DNA of 64,000 nucleotides from GCA-2794515 sp034436155 (GTDB taxonomy: Bacteria > Chloroflexota > Anaerolineae > Aggregatilineales > Phototrophicaceae). Within the stretch, counting starts at the first letter, position 1. Each line of letters starts with the position of its first letter. The translations under genes and the position numbers were made by a program. Under the pieces are notes generated by a model, which did no database searches, was not told the DNA's origin, and saw only the letters and a list, made by a program, of their open reading frames with translations. Positions 27,439 through 37,106 of the stretch are shown piece after piece. Where the stretch lies: contig DAOTVP010000008.1 in the NCBI GenBank assembly GCA_034436155.1, positions 1 to 64,000 of the forward strand, written 5' to 3'.

Positions 27439-28398
27439 TTATCGTGTGAGATAGGATTTCATATTTTTCTGGATGCGTTCTGCGATGGGCATATCACCCA
27501 ACACAAACGCCTGCTGTGTCAATTTTTCGTATGCTTGTATATAGCGATGTGCCACCTGTGCGATGAATTCATCAGGCATAATCGGCGGTGTACCTTCACC
27601 TTTATAACCGCGCTCTGCAAACCACAAACGTAGATACTCTTTATCGAAATGCTCCGGTTGATTGGGATTCGCCTCATAACTCGATTTTATCCAATACCGA
27701 CTCGAATCGGGCGTATGGATTTCATCGATGAGTACCAATTCGCCATCAATCGTGCCGAATTCATATTTGGTATCCACCAAAATAAGACCCGCTCTATCGG
27801 CGAGATGTTGCCCACGCGCAAATAGCGCCAACGCAACATGCTCAATTTGTTCCCATAAGTGAGGCGGGACAATCTGATTTTGGATGATTTCATCACGAGT
27901 CAGGCGTTCATCATGCCCACCATCCGATGCTTTGGTGGTCGGTGTGATGACAGCTTGGGGCAAGCGATCATTCTTATTCATGCCATCGGGCAAAGTGATG
28001 CCGTAGGGTGTACGTTCTCCGTTGGCGTACATCGTCCACATCGAAGTGCTGGTGACACCCGTCAAATATCCACGAACCACCACCTCTATCGGCAACGATT
28101 GGGCTTCTCTGGCAACCGTGACATTTTCATCTGGCGATGCAATCACATGATTTTTCACAATATCGCGGGTTTGCTCAAACCACCATAAACTGAGTTGATT
28201 GAGTACCTGTCCTTTATACGGGATCAACCCCAACACACGGTCGAATGCTGATACACGGTCGGTCGTGATGAGGATACGTTTATCGCCCAGCGAATAAATA
28301 TCGCGCACCTTGCCCGTGATTTTAGCCCCTAACCCGTCTAAATCCACACTATCCAACGCATGAGGAATAGCCGATAACAATTGGTCAAATGTCACCAT
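27439..28398 (-). CDS. purC: phosphoribosylaminoimidazole-succinocarboxamide synthase PurC
   Basis: PurC links aspartate to CAIR to make SAICAR. The 319 residues carry GKVRDIYSLGDKRILITTDR near the start, SAFDRVLGLIPYKG, VVRGYLTG and the ADRAGLILVDTKYEFG segment with DEIHTPDSSRYW, all typical of the family. It is of the longer bacterial/yeast type (about 300) rather than the short one (about 240). The start is one base before the purB stop codon region, so the two are coupled. Confidence 0.95.
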   Translation of the reverse strand: MVTFDQLLSAIPHALDSVDLDGLGAKITGKVRDIYSLGDKRILITTDRVSAFDRVLGLIPYKGQVLNQLSLWWFEQTRDIVKNHVIASPDENVTVAREAQSLPIEVVVRGYLTGVTSTSMWTMYANGERTPYGITLPDGMNKNDRLPQAVITPTTKASDGGHDERLTRDEIIQNQIVPPHLWEQIEHVALALFARGQHLADRAGLILVDTKYEFGTIDGELVLIDEIHTPDSSRYWIKSSYEANPNQPEHFDKEYLRLWFAERGYKGEGTPPIMPDEFIAQVAHRYIQAYEKLTQQAFVLGDMPIAERIQKNMKSYLTR

Positions 28399-29811
28399 CT
28401 AAACATCCCCTTCTAGCGATGTGCGAATCGTATGCGCCAATTGCTTGGCGCGTTGCGGGGCTGTCCCAACATGCCCACTGGCATCCAACAATTCAGAGAC
28501 TTCTGTTTGTGGGACAAATTGCAAAATCCGTTCATCATTCATGAGTAAGTCTCGCAGTGGATTTTGTTCACCTTTACGAATCGCATCCCACGCCTGCAAA
28601 CTGCGTTCACGGATGACCTCGTGCAATTCTTGGCGATTGCCACCGCGCTTTGCCGCTTCCATCAGTAGGCGTTCTGTGGCGGCGAATACGCCATAAATCT
28701 CGACATTTTTACGGATACCATGCTCATCAATCCGCAAATTCTTGAGGATTTTATACGCACGCGATAAAATTTCATCGGTCGCCAAAAAGCCTTCGGCAAA
28801 AATAATACGCCGATTGGCAGAATCATCGAGTGTGCGTTCTAATAACGAATGGGCGGCATTATCCCATGCCACGCGGGGTAAAGTCGCCACATATCGCGCC
28901 AGACTGTCAATATTTTCGGCATTAATCGGGTTACGTTTGAATGGCATGGCAGATGATCCAACTTGTTTCGCGCCAAATGGTTCTGCCCATTCGCCAAACG
29001 GTGGCGATTGTAACAAGCGCACATCAAACGCGAGCCGATACACTGTCATGGCGATACCCGCGAGGCTATTCATCACCAGCCAATCCTGACGGCGCGGGTA
29101 GGTCTGATGCGCGATGAGGAACGGGTCAATGTCGAGTGAGCGCATGATGTAGATTTCCATCTGTTCGGGTGTGATGGGTGTATCATGTAACAACTCGGCA
29201 TACGAGGCGGCAGTCCCCACCGCGCCCTTAAACCCCTTCCCTTGCAATTGGGCATACACCTGTTTGACGGCGAAAAAATCGCCCAACAAATCTTGGGCAT
29301 AATTCGCCAACCGATAGCCAATGGTGGTCGGTTCGGCGGGTTGTAGGTGGGTGAACGCCATACACACATGGTCGGCATATGCGTCTATCATATCCGCCAA
29401 CAGCATCAGCAATTTTTTGGTTTGCGCGATGATAAATCCGAGCGCCTGTTTGAGCCGTATCGCATCGGCGTTATCTTCAATATCCATGCTGGTCGCGCCT
29501 AAATGGATAATGCCAGCCGCATTCGGGCATTGTTCGGCAAAGACGCGCAATTCCGCCATCAGGTCATGATGAATCTCGGCTTCAATGACATGAGCGCGGT
29601 CTATATCCACATCATCTTGATGATCGCGGAGTTCATCCACCTGCGCCTGTGTGACCAAACCTGCATCCACCTGTGCCTGCGCCAATGCCACCCAAACCTT
29701 ACGCCAGAGACGGCGTTTATGGGCATCTGACCACAAACGGCGCATCTCATCAGTGCCATAACGCCATGTGAACGGGCTTAAAAATGTTTCGTGAGAAAAT
29801 GTCTCTGTCAT
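28399..29811 (-). CDS. purB: adenylosuccinate lyase PurB
   Basis: PurB removes fumarate from SAICAR and from adenylosuccinate. The 470 residues include HLGATSMDIEDNAD, MAFTHLQPAEPTTIGYRL and the signature loop GSSAMPFKRNPINAEN with its catalytic Ser. Its start overlaps the purLQ stop by ATGA and it is followed directly by purC. Confidence 0.95.
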   Translation of the reverse strand: MTETFSHETFLSPFTWRYGTDEMRRLWSDAHKRRLWRKVWVALAQAQVDAGLVTQAQVDELRDHQDDVDIDRAHVIEAEIHHDLMAELRVFAEQCPNAAGIIHLGATSMDIEDNADAIRLKQALGFIIAQTKKLLMLLADMIDAYADHVCMAFTHLQPAEPTTIGYRLANYAQDLLGDFFAVKQVYAQLQGKGFKGAVGTAASYAELLHDTPITPEQMEIYIMRSLDIDPFLIAHQTYPRRQDWLVMNSLAGIAMTVYRLAFDVRLLQSPPFGEWAEPFGAKQVGSSAMPFKRNPINAENIDSLARYVATLPRVAWDNAAHSLLERTLDDSANRRIIFAEGFLATDEILSRAYKILKNLRIDEHGIRKNVEIYGVFAATERLLMEAAKRGGNRQELHEVIRERSLQAWDAIRKGEQNPLRDLLMNDERILQFVPQTEVSELLDASGHVGTAPQRAKQLAHTIRTSLEGDV

Positions 29812-32800
29812 GCGTATTTCATCCCATTCTGGAAGATGCGTAAACCCGTCATACCAATTTCACCCCGCCCAAAACGGGGATGTTGCCACGCGAAAACGTG
29901 ATTTTCGGGATGAGGCATGAGTCCGAATACATTGCCCTGTGGGTTACATAACCCTGCAATATCCGCCATTGCGCCATTCGGATTATAGGGATACGAGGCG
30001 GGGTTGCCATTTTTATCCACATAGGTGAGCGTGGCGAGTCCATCATCCCACAGGCGGGTTAATGTGGCTTCATCACGCGCCATCACCCGCCCCTCTCCAT
30101 GCGCGACAGGCACATAGAGCAAGTCATTAATGCCTTGTGTGAATAAGCATTGACTATGTGAATTGACTTTGAGATACACCCAGCGACATTCAAAATGACC
30201 TTGCTCGTTATATGTCAGCGTCACATCGCGGGTAGAAGTCGTATAGGGCAAAATCCCCGCTTTGACCAATGTCTGGAAGCCGTTGCAAATCCCCAGCACA
30301 GGGCGACCTTCTGTCACAAATTGATTGAGCGAATCGCGGAAACGTTCGCGCAAATCCAACGCCCATAACACGCCCGCACCCAAATCATCCCCATACGAAA
30401 AGCCACCAGGGAGAATCAGCATGTGATGATCCAGCATGTTCACATGCCCCGCCATAATTTGATTGATATGGACGATATGCGGTTCACCACCCGCCAATTC
30501 ACATGCCAACGCCGCGTCTCTATCGCGGTTTGTACCGTTGGCATGGAGCAATAACACACGCGGTTTATGCGTTTTTGTGGATGGTGTCCGCGCAAAGGGT
30601 TGTGGTGATTTTGTCGGTTGGGACGGATTTTGCGACTCAGAAATGGTCAGCACATCGCGCCAAGCATGTTCTAATGCGTCTACAGATACCACATGTGCAA
30701 CATCATCAATGATGATATGTAATTCAGGTTCTCCTGTCACACTTCCCAATTCGCTCAAGGTACAATCGGCAAAATGGGCTTCGATTTGGGAACGATGTTC
30801 AGGCTTCACTTCGATGATAAACCGCGTAAGCGATTCGCTAAATAATATCCACGATTCGGCGATGTTAATCTTCGCGCCCAAGCGCCCGCCGATGCACATT
30901 TCGGCGAGCGCCACGCCCAAACCGCCTTCGCTCAAGTCATGGCATGAGGCAATCCAACCATTTTGAATGGCAACGTGTAATTTTCGCAACATATTTAAGG
31001 CATTCGGGTTGGGTTGGGGTGCTTTTCCACCATGTTGACCATACAACAAGGCGTAATGACTGCCACCAAATTCGTACCACGTCTGACCGATAAGGAATAA
31101 TTGATTGCCCGCCGCTTTCAAATCCATTGTGACTGTTTTCTTGACATTTGGCACAATCCCCACTGCCGAGATGACGAGCGTGCCAGGGATTGCGTGGCGT
31201 TGACCATCTTCGCCAACATATTCGTTATTCAGGCTATCCTTGCCACTGATGAACGGCGTTTCGTATGCCAACGATGCCGAATAACAGCCCTGCAAACAAC
31301 GGACTAACGCGCCTAATCTATCGGGCAATTGGGTGTTGCCCCACGAAAAATTGTCGAGGATAGCCGTTTGATCAGGGTCTGCACCAACAGCGACAATATT
31401 CCGCATGGCTTCATCCACCGAAGCCCACGCCATCGCGTAGGGGTCAATTTCGCCATACAACGGGTTAAATCCATTCGAGAGCGCCACCGCTTTTCGACTG
31501 CCCTTACGCACCGTATCCAATGGGGCAATCACACTGGCATCGCTCGGCGCGTGATTATCCACCCCAACCAATGGCTTGACCGCCGTCCCGCCTTGCACCT
31601 CGTGGTCATATTTGCGGATGACCGCTTCTTTGCTACGGATAGACGGCATCGCCAATAATTTGAGGATCGTATCAGTAGGCGCATCGGCGACAGATTGCCC
31701 TGCGGTATTTTCACTCGGTGTCGCTGACCAAACCGCTTGTAACTGGCGGCGCGGTATGCCATTGTGCAAAAAGTCCATCGCCATATCACCGACCAATTTT
31801 TCACCGTAATACAAGGTCAAGCGACCCGTCGGCGTGAATGTGCCGATGATAGTGGCTTCGCACATGTGAACCTCACAAATAGCCACAAGCGCATCCCATT
31901 TTTCAGGCGGAACGGCGAGTACCATGCGTTCTTGCGCTTCACTGAGCCAAATTTCCCACGGGCGCAATCCTGCATATTTCAGGGGGACATGCGCCAATTG
32001 CACCGTTGCGCCGATTTCCGCGCCCATTTCGCCAATGGCGGATGACAAGCCACCCGCGCCACAATCGGTTATCGCGGTGTATAAATTCGCATCTCGCGCA
32101 CGCAAGACCACCTCTTGGACTTGTTTTTCGTGAATGGGATGCCCAATTTGCACCGCCCCACCCGATAATGTGGCGGTGGTGTTATCCATCTCCATACTGC
32201 TGAAGGTCGCGCCACGCAAGCCATCGCGCCCTGTGCGCCCGCCGATGACGACAATATAATCGCCCGCTTGCGCCGTGTTGCGATGCGAATTGTGAGGCAA
32301 AATGCCCAAACATCCACAAAACACCAACGGATTAGCCGTGTATTTATCGTGATAGAAAATCGCCCCGTTCACAGTGGGGATGCCCATTTTGTTGCCGTAA
32401 TCTTCGATACCCGCCACCACCCCTTGCGCCACTTTACGCGGATGTAACACATTATCGGGCAGTTTATCCATCGGTAAATCGGGCGTGCCGAAAAATAGAA
32501 TATCGGTATTGGCAATCGGACGGGCAGACACACCCAACACATCCCGAATCACACCACCGACACCCGTATTCGCGCCACCAAACGGTTCTAATGCCGATGG
32601 GCGGTTATGCGTCTCGACTTTGAAGGCGAGATCGTATTCATCATCAAATTTGATGATGCCTGCGTTATCCACAAAAGCAGAATACACCCAATCTTTCGCC
32701 AGTTTATCGGTTGCGGATCGCAAATATGTCTTGAGCAACCCGTCTACGGTTTGTTCCACAGAGGGGCTATCTGGAGGGGCATCTGGCGCGGGACCCGTAT

Positions 32801-33518
32801 AGGTGATGTGTGCCTTAAACGTCTTATGCACACAATGTTCGCTCCACGTTTGCGCCAACATTTCAAGTTCAGCATCAGTTGGGTTACGATTGATGTCGGC
32901 GAAATACGCCCGAATCGCCCGCATTTCGTGAAGATCTAACGACAAGCGGCGCTCAGTGCTGATTTTCATCAATTCGGCATCATCCACATCGTTGAGGCGG
33001 ATGATTTCAACCGTGTCATCCACTGCTTGATATGGCACAAACGGCGCATCGATCGGCATATCCAACGCATAGCGTTGAATGAGCGGGTTAGAAAAATGCG
33101 TCTTGGCGAGGTGATTTAACTCAGCATCGCTAAAATCATCCTCAAACACATACCGCGCCCCTGTCGCTACACGGTCTAGCCGATAAAGCCCCAACACATG
33201 CGCGGCGTTGTATAAACTCTCGGCGGCGGGGTCGGTGACACCTGCTTGGAGGGTAACATCGAGCGTATGGGTCATGTTTGGAGTGTGATAAGGGGTGTTA
33301 ATCGCGTATTGTTCCGTTACGGGGTCTACCAAAAGTTGCGTACAAAGGGTGTGAATATCGTCTTCGCTTAAATCTCCACCTAAGAAATATAATCGAGAGG
33401 CGATAACGGGTTTGTGGCTATCAGATAATCGCTGTACATGGCGTGCTTTATGCCACACATCCACACGAAAAATCGTGGTAGATGAGGCAGTGGGATGTGC
33501 AAGTTGGTCTTTTATCAT
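29808..33518 (-). CDS. purL: phosphoribosylformylglycinamidine synthase, PurL-PurQ fusion with PurS-like N-terminus
   Basis: One 1236-residue polypeptide converts FGAR to FGAM. Residues about 1-160 look like two PurS-like repeats (endings LLVDPVTEQYAI and HFSNPLIQRYAL). Next comes the PurL body with WSEHCVHKTF, the metal/ATP segment FKVETHNRPSALEPFGGANTG and ISGKDSL. A Gln/Ser/Pro/Thr linker leads to a C-terminal PurQ glutaminase (about 970-1236) with PGGFSYGDDLGAG, nucleophile Cys1078 in GICNGFQ and HGEGR and MPHPENH for the His/Glu pair. The arrangement is like the single-chain large-type enzyme of Proteobacteria and some Firmicutes, though at 1236 residues it is close to the TIGR01857-like group. 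First gene of the purine operon. Confidence 0.94.
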   Translation of the reverse strand: MIKDQLAHPTASSTTIFRVDVWHKARHVQRLSDSHKPVIASRLYFLGGDLSEDDIHTLCTQLLVDPVTEQYAINTPYHTPNMTHTLDVTLQAGVTDPAAESLYNAAHVLGLYRLDRVATGARYVFEDDFSDAELNHLAKTHFSNPLIQRYALDMPIDAPFVPYQAVDDTVEIIRLNDVDDAELMKISTERRLSLDLHEMRAIRAYFADINRNPTDAELEMLAQTWSEHCVHKTFKAHITYTGPAPDAPPDSPSVEQTVDGLLKTYLRSATDKLAKDWVYSAFVDNAGIIKFDDEYDLAFKVETHNRPSALEPFGGANTGVGGVIRDVLGVSARPIANTDILFFGTPDLPMDKLPDNVLHPRKVAQGVVAGIEDYGNKMGIPTVNGAIFYHDKYTANPLVFCGCLGILPHNSHRNTAQAGDYIVVIGGRTGRDGLRGATFSSMEMDNTTATLSGGAVQIGHPIHEKQVQEVVLRARDANLYTAITDCGAGGLSSAIGEMGAEIGATVQLAHVPLKYAGLRPWEIWLSEAQERMVLAVPPEKWDALVAICEVHMCEATIIGTFTPTGRLTLYYGEKLVGDMAMDFLHNGIPRRQLQAVWSATPSENTAGQSVADAPTDTILKLLAMPSIRSKEAVIRKYDHEVQGGTAVKPLVGVDNHAPSDASVIAPLDTVRKGSRKAVALSNGFNPLYGEIDPYAMAWASVDEAMRNIVAVGADPDQTAILDNFSWGNTQLPDRLGALVRCLQGCYSASLAYETPFISGKDSLNNEYVGEDGQRHAIPGTLVISAVGIVPNVKKTVTMDLKAAGNQLFLIGQTWYEFGGSHYALLYGQHGGKAPQPNPNALNMLRKLHVAIQNGWIASCHDLSEGGLGVALAEMCIGGRLGAKINIAESWILFSESLTRFIIEVKPEHRSQIEAHFADCTLSELGSVTGEPELHIIIDDVAHVVSVDALEHAWRDVLTISESQNPSQPTKSPQPFARTPSTKTHKPRVLLLHANGTNRDRDAALACELAGGEPHIVHINQIMAGHVNMLDHHMLILPGGFSYGDDLGAGVLWALDLRERFRDSLNQFVTEGRPVLGICNGFQTLVKAGILPYTTSTRDVTLTYNEQGHFECRWVYLKVNSHSQCLFTQGINDLLYVPVAHGEGRVMARDEATLTRLWDDGLATLTYVDKNGNPASYPYNPNGAMADIAGLCNPQGNVFGLMPHPENHVFAWQHPRFGRGEIGMTGLRIFQNGMKYA

Positions 33519-33537
33519 TCTACCTACTCATCAATTA

Positions 33538-33564
33538 TTCATCAGTTGATGAACTGTTTTTTTT
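33538..33564 (+). terminator. palindrome followed by eight T upstream of purLQ
   Basis: TTCATCA-GT-TGATGAA (33538-33553) overlaps a smaller hairpin CAGTT-GATG-AACTG (33543-33556) that is followed by eight T (33557-33564) on the plus strand. No plus-strand gene lies immediately upstream, so it may stop antisense transcription from the purLQ side, or the palindrome may be an operator for purLQ. Role uncertain. Confidence 0.35.
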
Positions 33565-33620
33565 AGATTGGACACGCATAATTTGAACACAGACAAGCCC
33601 AAATGTAAAGGAAATATTAT

Positions 33621-34091
33621 ATGGATTCGCCATCTCTTAAAACGCATGTCTACGAAAAAAAGAGCCTCATCAAGACAACGATGCGCGATATGCTCGATTT
33701 TCACTCATCTCCCAAAGCCCTACCCAAACTCACCCCGCCACCGCTCTTCGTACAAATTAACAGCGAATGGATAAAATCGCTCACCGAGGGCGATTTGCAC
33801 TTTACGCTATGGTTTGGCTTCATACCCATCAAATGGCACGCGAGGCACGAGGCAGGTCCGATAGAAACATCCTTTGCCGATGTCATGGTGGCGGGTCCGA
33901 TGGGTTATTGGCGACATGAACACATCTTTGAAGAAGCCGAAGGCGGTATCATGTTGACCGATAGGGTGACATTGGGACATAAACGTGGCATACAGGGGTT
34001 ATTAACCCGCCTGATGTTCGATGGCATCCCGTTGCGCTTTTTATTCTTTTATCGGCACATGCAGACCAAACGGTCATTGAGCAAAAAATAG
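33621..34091 (+). CDS. SRPBCC-like small protein
   Basis: A 156-residue protein resembling the START/SRPBCC ligand-binding superfamily: YEKKSLIKTTMRDMLDFH, a central beta-rich FTLWFGFIPIKWHARHE, FADVMVAGPMGYWRHEHIFEE, LTDRVTL. Proteins of this shape are common neighbours of carotenoid and photolyase genes, but a specific ligand cannot be named. AAAGGA nine bases upstream supports ATG 33621. First gene of the plus-strand carotenoid/light island. Confidence 0.7.
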   Translation: MDSPSLKTHVYEKKSLIKTTMRDMLDFHSSPKALPKLTPPPLFVQINSEWIKSLTEGDLHFTLWFGFIPIKWHARHEAGPIETSFADVMVAGPMGYWRHEHIFEEAEGGIMLTDRVTLGHKRGIQGLLTRLMFDGIPLRFLFFYRHMQTKRSLSKK

Positions 34092-34146
34092 CCAAAATTT
34101 CACCATTTGCTCATTTTTTCACATTATCATGATGATGTTTTTATCG

Positions 34147-34162
34147 TTCAGAATGTTCTGAA
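34147..34162. promoter_or_regulatory. palindromic operator candidate before the carotenoid/photolyase operon
   Basis: TTCAGAA-TG-TTCTGAA, 7-bp perfect arms, ending 8 bases before the ATG of the CrtI-family gene, where a ribosome-binding site would normally be; none is visible. It could be a repressor site for light or stress control of the operon, or an mRNA hairpin masking the start. Inference from symmetry and position only. Confidence 0.4.
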
Positions 34163-34170
34163 AGTTGTCT

Positions 34171-35703
34171 ATGTCAAATAAGATTATCATCATCGGCGCG
34201 GGTATCGGCGGATTAACCAGCGCGGCATTGCTCCAACAAGCTGGTTACGATGTCACTGTGTTGGAGGCACAAAGTTATGCGGGTGGATGTGCCAGCACAT
34301 TCATTCATAAAGGATTTCGATTTGAATCGGGCGCGACAGTGGTTGGTGGCTTTCAACCCAACGGACCGCACGCGCTGGTCGGCAATAGGCTCAATCTAAC
34401 ATGGCGGGTGCGTCCACACGATCCCGCGTGGGTGACGCATTTGCCCGATAGGTCGGTGGCACTGACCGCCGATAATGCCGATGTCCTACAAAAATTCCCC
34501 AATACTGCCAAATTCTGGGAACAACAAACACGTATCGCCGCTATTGCATGGTCGTTATCGGCGCAAGGGCTACCCTTCCCACCGCGTAGCGTGGCGGAAT
34601 TTTTGCAATTGGCAAAGGTGGGACTCCTCAATTTTCCGCGTGATTTACAGATTATCCCATTTGCGTTCAGTACCGTGTATGATTGGTTGCGCTGGCATGG
34701 GTTACACAAAGATGAGGCATTTGTGCGCTTTTTAGATGCCCAATTGCTCATCTCTGCCCAAACGACCACCAAACACGTCAACGCGCTCTACGGCGCAACG
34801 GCGTTGGATTTAGCCCGTCAGGGTGTGTATCATATCGAGACGGGCATCGGTGGCGTTGCCGATACACTCATCGAAAAATTGCAATCGCTGGGTGGCAACA
34901 TCCACTACAAACAGCGTGTGACCCAAATCGAGATGAAAAATGGGCGTGCCACAGGTGTCTGGACACAAAAAGGACGCAAGGGCAAAGAACAAACCTTTTT
35001 TGAGGCGGATTTTATCATCGCCAACACCACCCCATGGGACTTAAATAACCTATTGGGCGAAAATAGTTCTCGCGGGTTAAAACGCGAATCGGCTCGGCGC
35101 AAATTGGGCTGGGGCGCATTTGTGTTGCACTTGGGCGTGAATGCTGATGCTATACCCGCCGATTTTCCAGACCATCATCAAGTCATCGGCGATATGACCC
35201 TCCCGCTTGGCGAGACGAACAGCATTTTCATGTCGCTATCACCAATATGGGATACCTCGCGTGCGCCAGTCGGTCAACGCGCCATGACCATCACCACGCA
35301 CACCCACGTCAGCCAGTGGTGGGATTTGCTCAAGACAGATGAAAGCGCCTATTATGCCCAAAAAGAGGTGTATACCCAAAAAATTCTGGCACAAGCCGAA
35401 AAAGTGATCCCCAATTTGCGAGATAACATCACTCTGCTCCTGCCAGGGACACCCGTCACGTATCAATTTTATACCGATAGGCACATGGGCATGGTCGGCG
35501 GATTTCCACAGACCTCGTTATTCAAAGCGCGTAGCCCGCGTACAGGCATTCCGAATATTCGCTTGGTCGGCGATTCGATTTTCCCCGGTCAATCTACGGC
35601 AGGGGTCAGTTTGGGCGCGATTCGCGTGGTGGCTGATGTTCGGCGCGTCATGCCCATCCGTCAAAAACAGGCATCGCTCATCACACAAGAGGCACAATCA
35701 TGA
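34171..35703 (+). CDS. CrtI-family FAD-dependent carotenoid desaturase/isomerase-like oxidoreductase
   Basis: A 510-residue flavoprotein of the phytoene desaturase/carotenoid isomerase family. The N-terminal dinucleotide fold reads IIIIGAGIGGLTSAALLQQAGYDVTVLEA (split over residues 5-33), followed by the GGCASTF segment typical of CrtI/CrtISO relatives. The C-terminal FAD-contact region is IRLVGDSIFPGQSTAGVSLGA. It could be the phytoene/lycopene desaturase, a later desaturase (CrtD-like) or an isomerase; sequence inspection does not separate these. ATG 34171 is preferred over an in-frame TTG at 34165. It overlaps photolyase by ATGA and lies in the operon with crtB and the cyclase. Confidence 0.85.
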   Translation: MSNKIIIIGAGIGGLTSAALLQQAGYDVTVLEAQSYAGGCASTFIHKGFRFESGATVVGGFQPNGPHALVGNRLNLTWRVRPHDPAWVTHLPDRSVALTADNADVLQKFPNTAKFWEQQTRIAAIAWSLSAQGLPFPPRSVAEFLQLAKVGLLNFPRDLQIIPFAFSTVYDWLRWHGLHKDEAFVRFLDAQLLISAQTTTKHVNALYGATALDLARQGVYHIETGIGGVADTLIEKLQSLGGNIHYKQRVTQIEMKNGRATGVWTQKGRKGKEQTFFEADFIIANTTPWDLNNLLGENSSRGLKRESARRKLGWGAFVLHLGVNADAIPADFPDHHQVIGDMTLPLGETNSIFMSLSPIWDTSRAPVGQRAMTITTHTHVSQWWDLLKTDESAYYAQKEVYTQKILAQAEKVIPNLRDNITLLLPGTPVTYQFYTDRHMGMVGGFPQTSLFKARSPRTGIPNIRLVGDSIFPGQSTAGVSLGAIRVVADVRRVMPIRQKQASLITQEAQS

Positions 35704-37106
35704 ACCCTGTCATCGTCTGGTATCGGCGTGATTTACGCACCTATGACCATCTCCCCCTGCATTACGCTATCCAAACAGGTCAACCGATTTTGCCCCTGTT
35801 CATCTTTGACCCCGCTATTTTGGATAGCAAACGTGCCAGCCCTGCCCGTTTAGAATTTATGCTGAACGGGTTATCAGCATTGCGCGATGATTTGCAGAAA
35901 ATGGGTGGCGATTTGTATCTCGCATCTGGCAATCCAAAAGAGATACTCGCAGATTTAATTACCCAAACAGGCGCAACCGATTTATTTTATGGCATCGATT
36001 ACACCCCCTACGCCCGAAAACGCGATGAAGCGATTGCCAACACGCTAAACATCACCATTCACGCGCTTCATGACCGTCTACTTGTGCCACCGCAAAACAT
36101 CGCCACCGCAGAGGGTAGACCGTACACGGTTTATACTCCATTCAAAAATAAGTGGCGCACGCTCGAAAAACCAATTTGTGTGAATATAACCTCACCCCAA
36201 TTTTATGATACATCGCATCTGCCCCAAGCCGGATTTCCGCGTGTTCATCCGCATGGCGTGAAAATCCCGACTGCCACATCGGAATATGGGCGTGAGTTAT
36301 TATCTACATTCATGAGTCGAGGGGTATATACCTATGCCGATGGGCGCAATCGGTTGGGCAATCCGTCCGATAATCCACAAACGCAAACCAGTTTTTTATC
36401 GCCCTATATCCGTTTTGGCTTGATTTCGATACGCGATATTTATTGGAGCGCACGCGAAGCCTACGAAGCCACCCCATCCAATACAAAACGCGATTCGGTC
36501 AGCACATTTGTCGATGAAATTATCTGGCATGAATTTTACACACATATTTTATGGCATTTTCCGCATGTCAAGACGCACAATTTCAACCCCAAATTTGATG
36601 ATATGGCGTGGCAATATGACCACGATCATTTCACGGCATGGTGCGAGGGACGCACAGGCTACCCGATTGTGGATGCGGCGATGCGCCAATTGGTACAAAC
36701 GGGTTGGATGCACAACCGTGCGCGGATGATTGTCGCCAGCTTTTTGACCAAAGACTTATTGATAGATTGGCGTTTGGGCGAAGCCTTTTTTATGCAACAT
36801 CTGCTCGATGGCGATACTGCCGCCAACAACGGCGGATGGCAATGGTCGGCAGGCACAGGCACAGATGCCCAACCCTTTTTCCGCATCTTTAACCCCTATA
36901 CCCAATCTGAAAAATTCGACCCCTCTGGTGATTTTATCCGTTATTGGATACCTGAACTTGCCGATGTCCCCGATAAATTTATTCATGCGCCTCATACCAT
37001 GCCCAACCCACCCAAAGGCTACCCCGCCCCTATCGTAGACCACGATTTGGCGCGTAAAATAGCACTTGAAGCACATACGGGCTTAAAAAAAGAGGATAAA
37101 ACATGA
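35700..37106 (+). CDS. phrB: deoxyribodipyrimidine photolyase (class I CPD / cryptochrome family)
   Basis: A 468-residue FAD photolyase that uses blue/UV-A light to split pyrimidine dimers. The N-terminal antenna domain starts VIVWYRRDLRTYDHLPLHYA. The FAD-binding C-terminal half has DEIIWHEFYTHILWHFP, TGYPIVDAAMRQL, GWMHNRARMIVASFLTKDL, and the dimer-binding NNGGWQWSAGTGTDAQPFFRIFNP split across the pocket. The WHNR/TGTDAQP signature is that of CPD photolyases. Coupling to carotenoid genes by ATGA suggests joint control by light. It also overlaps the next gene by 4 bp. Confidence 0.93.
   Translation: MNPVIVWYRRDLRTYDHLPLHYAIQTGQPILPLFIFDPAILDSKRASPARLEFMLNGLSALRDDLQKMGGDLYLASGNPKEILADLITQTGATDLFYGIDYTPYARKRDEAIANTLNITIHALHDRLLVPPQNIATAEGRPYTVYTPFKNKWRTLEKPICVNITSPQFYDTSHLPQAGFPRVHPHGVKIPTATSEYGRELLSTFMSRGVYTYADGRNRLGNPSDNPQTQTSFLSPYIRFGLISIRDIYWSAREAYEATPSNTKRDSVSTFVDEIIWHEFYTHILWHFPHVKTHNFNPKFDDMAWQYDHDHFTAWCEGRTGYPIVDAAMRQLVQTGWMHNRARMIVASFLTKDLLIDWRLGEAFFMQHLLDGDTAANNGGWQWSAGTGTDAQPFFRIFNPYTQSEKFDPSGDFIRYWIPELADVPDKFIHAPHTMPNPPKGYPAPIVDHDLARKIALEAHTGLKKEDKT

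Noticed and set aside
33724..34091. Membrane protein reading of the SRPBCC-like gene
   Set aside because: Only one short hydrophobic patch (LRFLFFY) near the end; the rest is a beta-rich soluble pattern.
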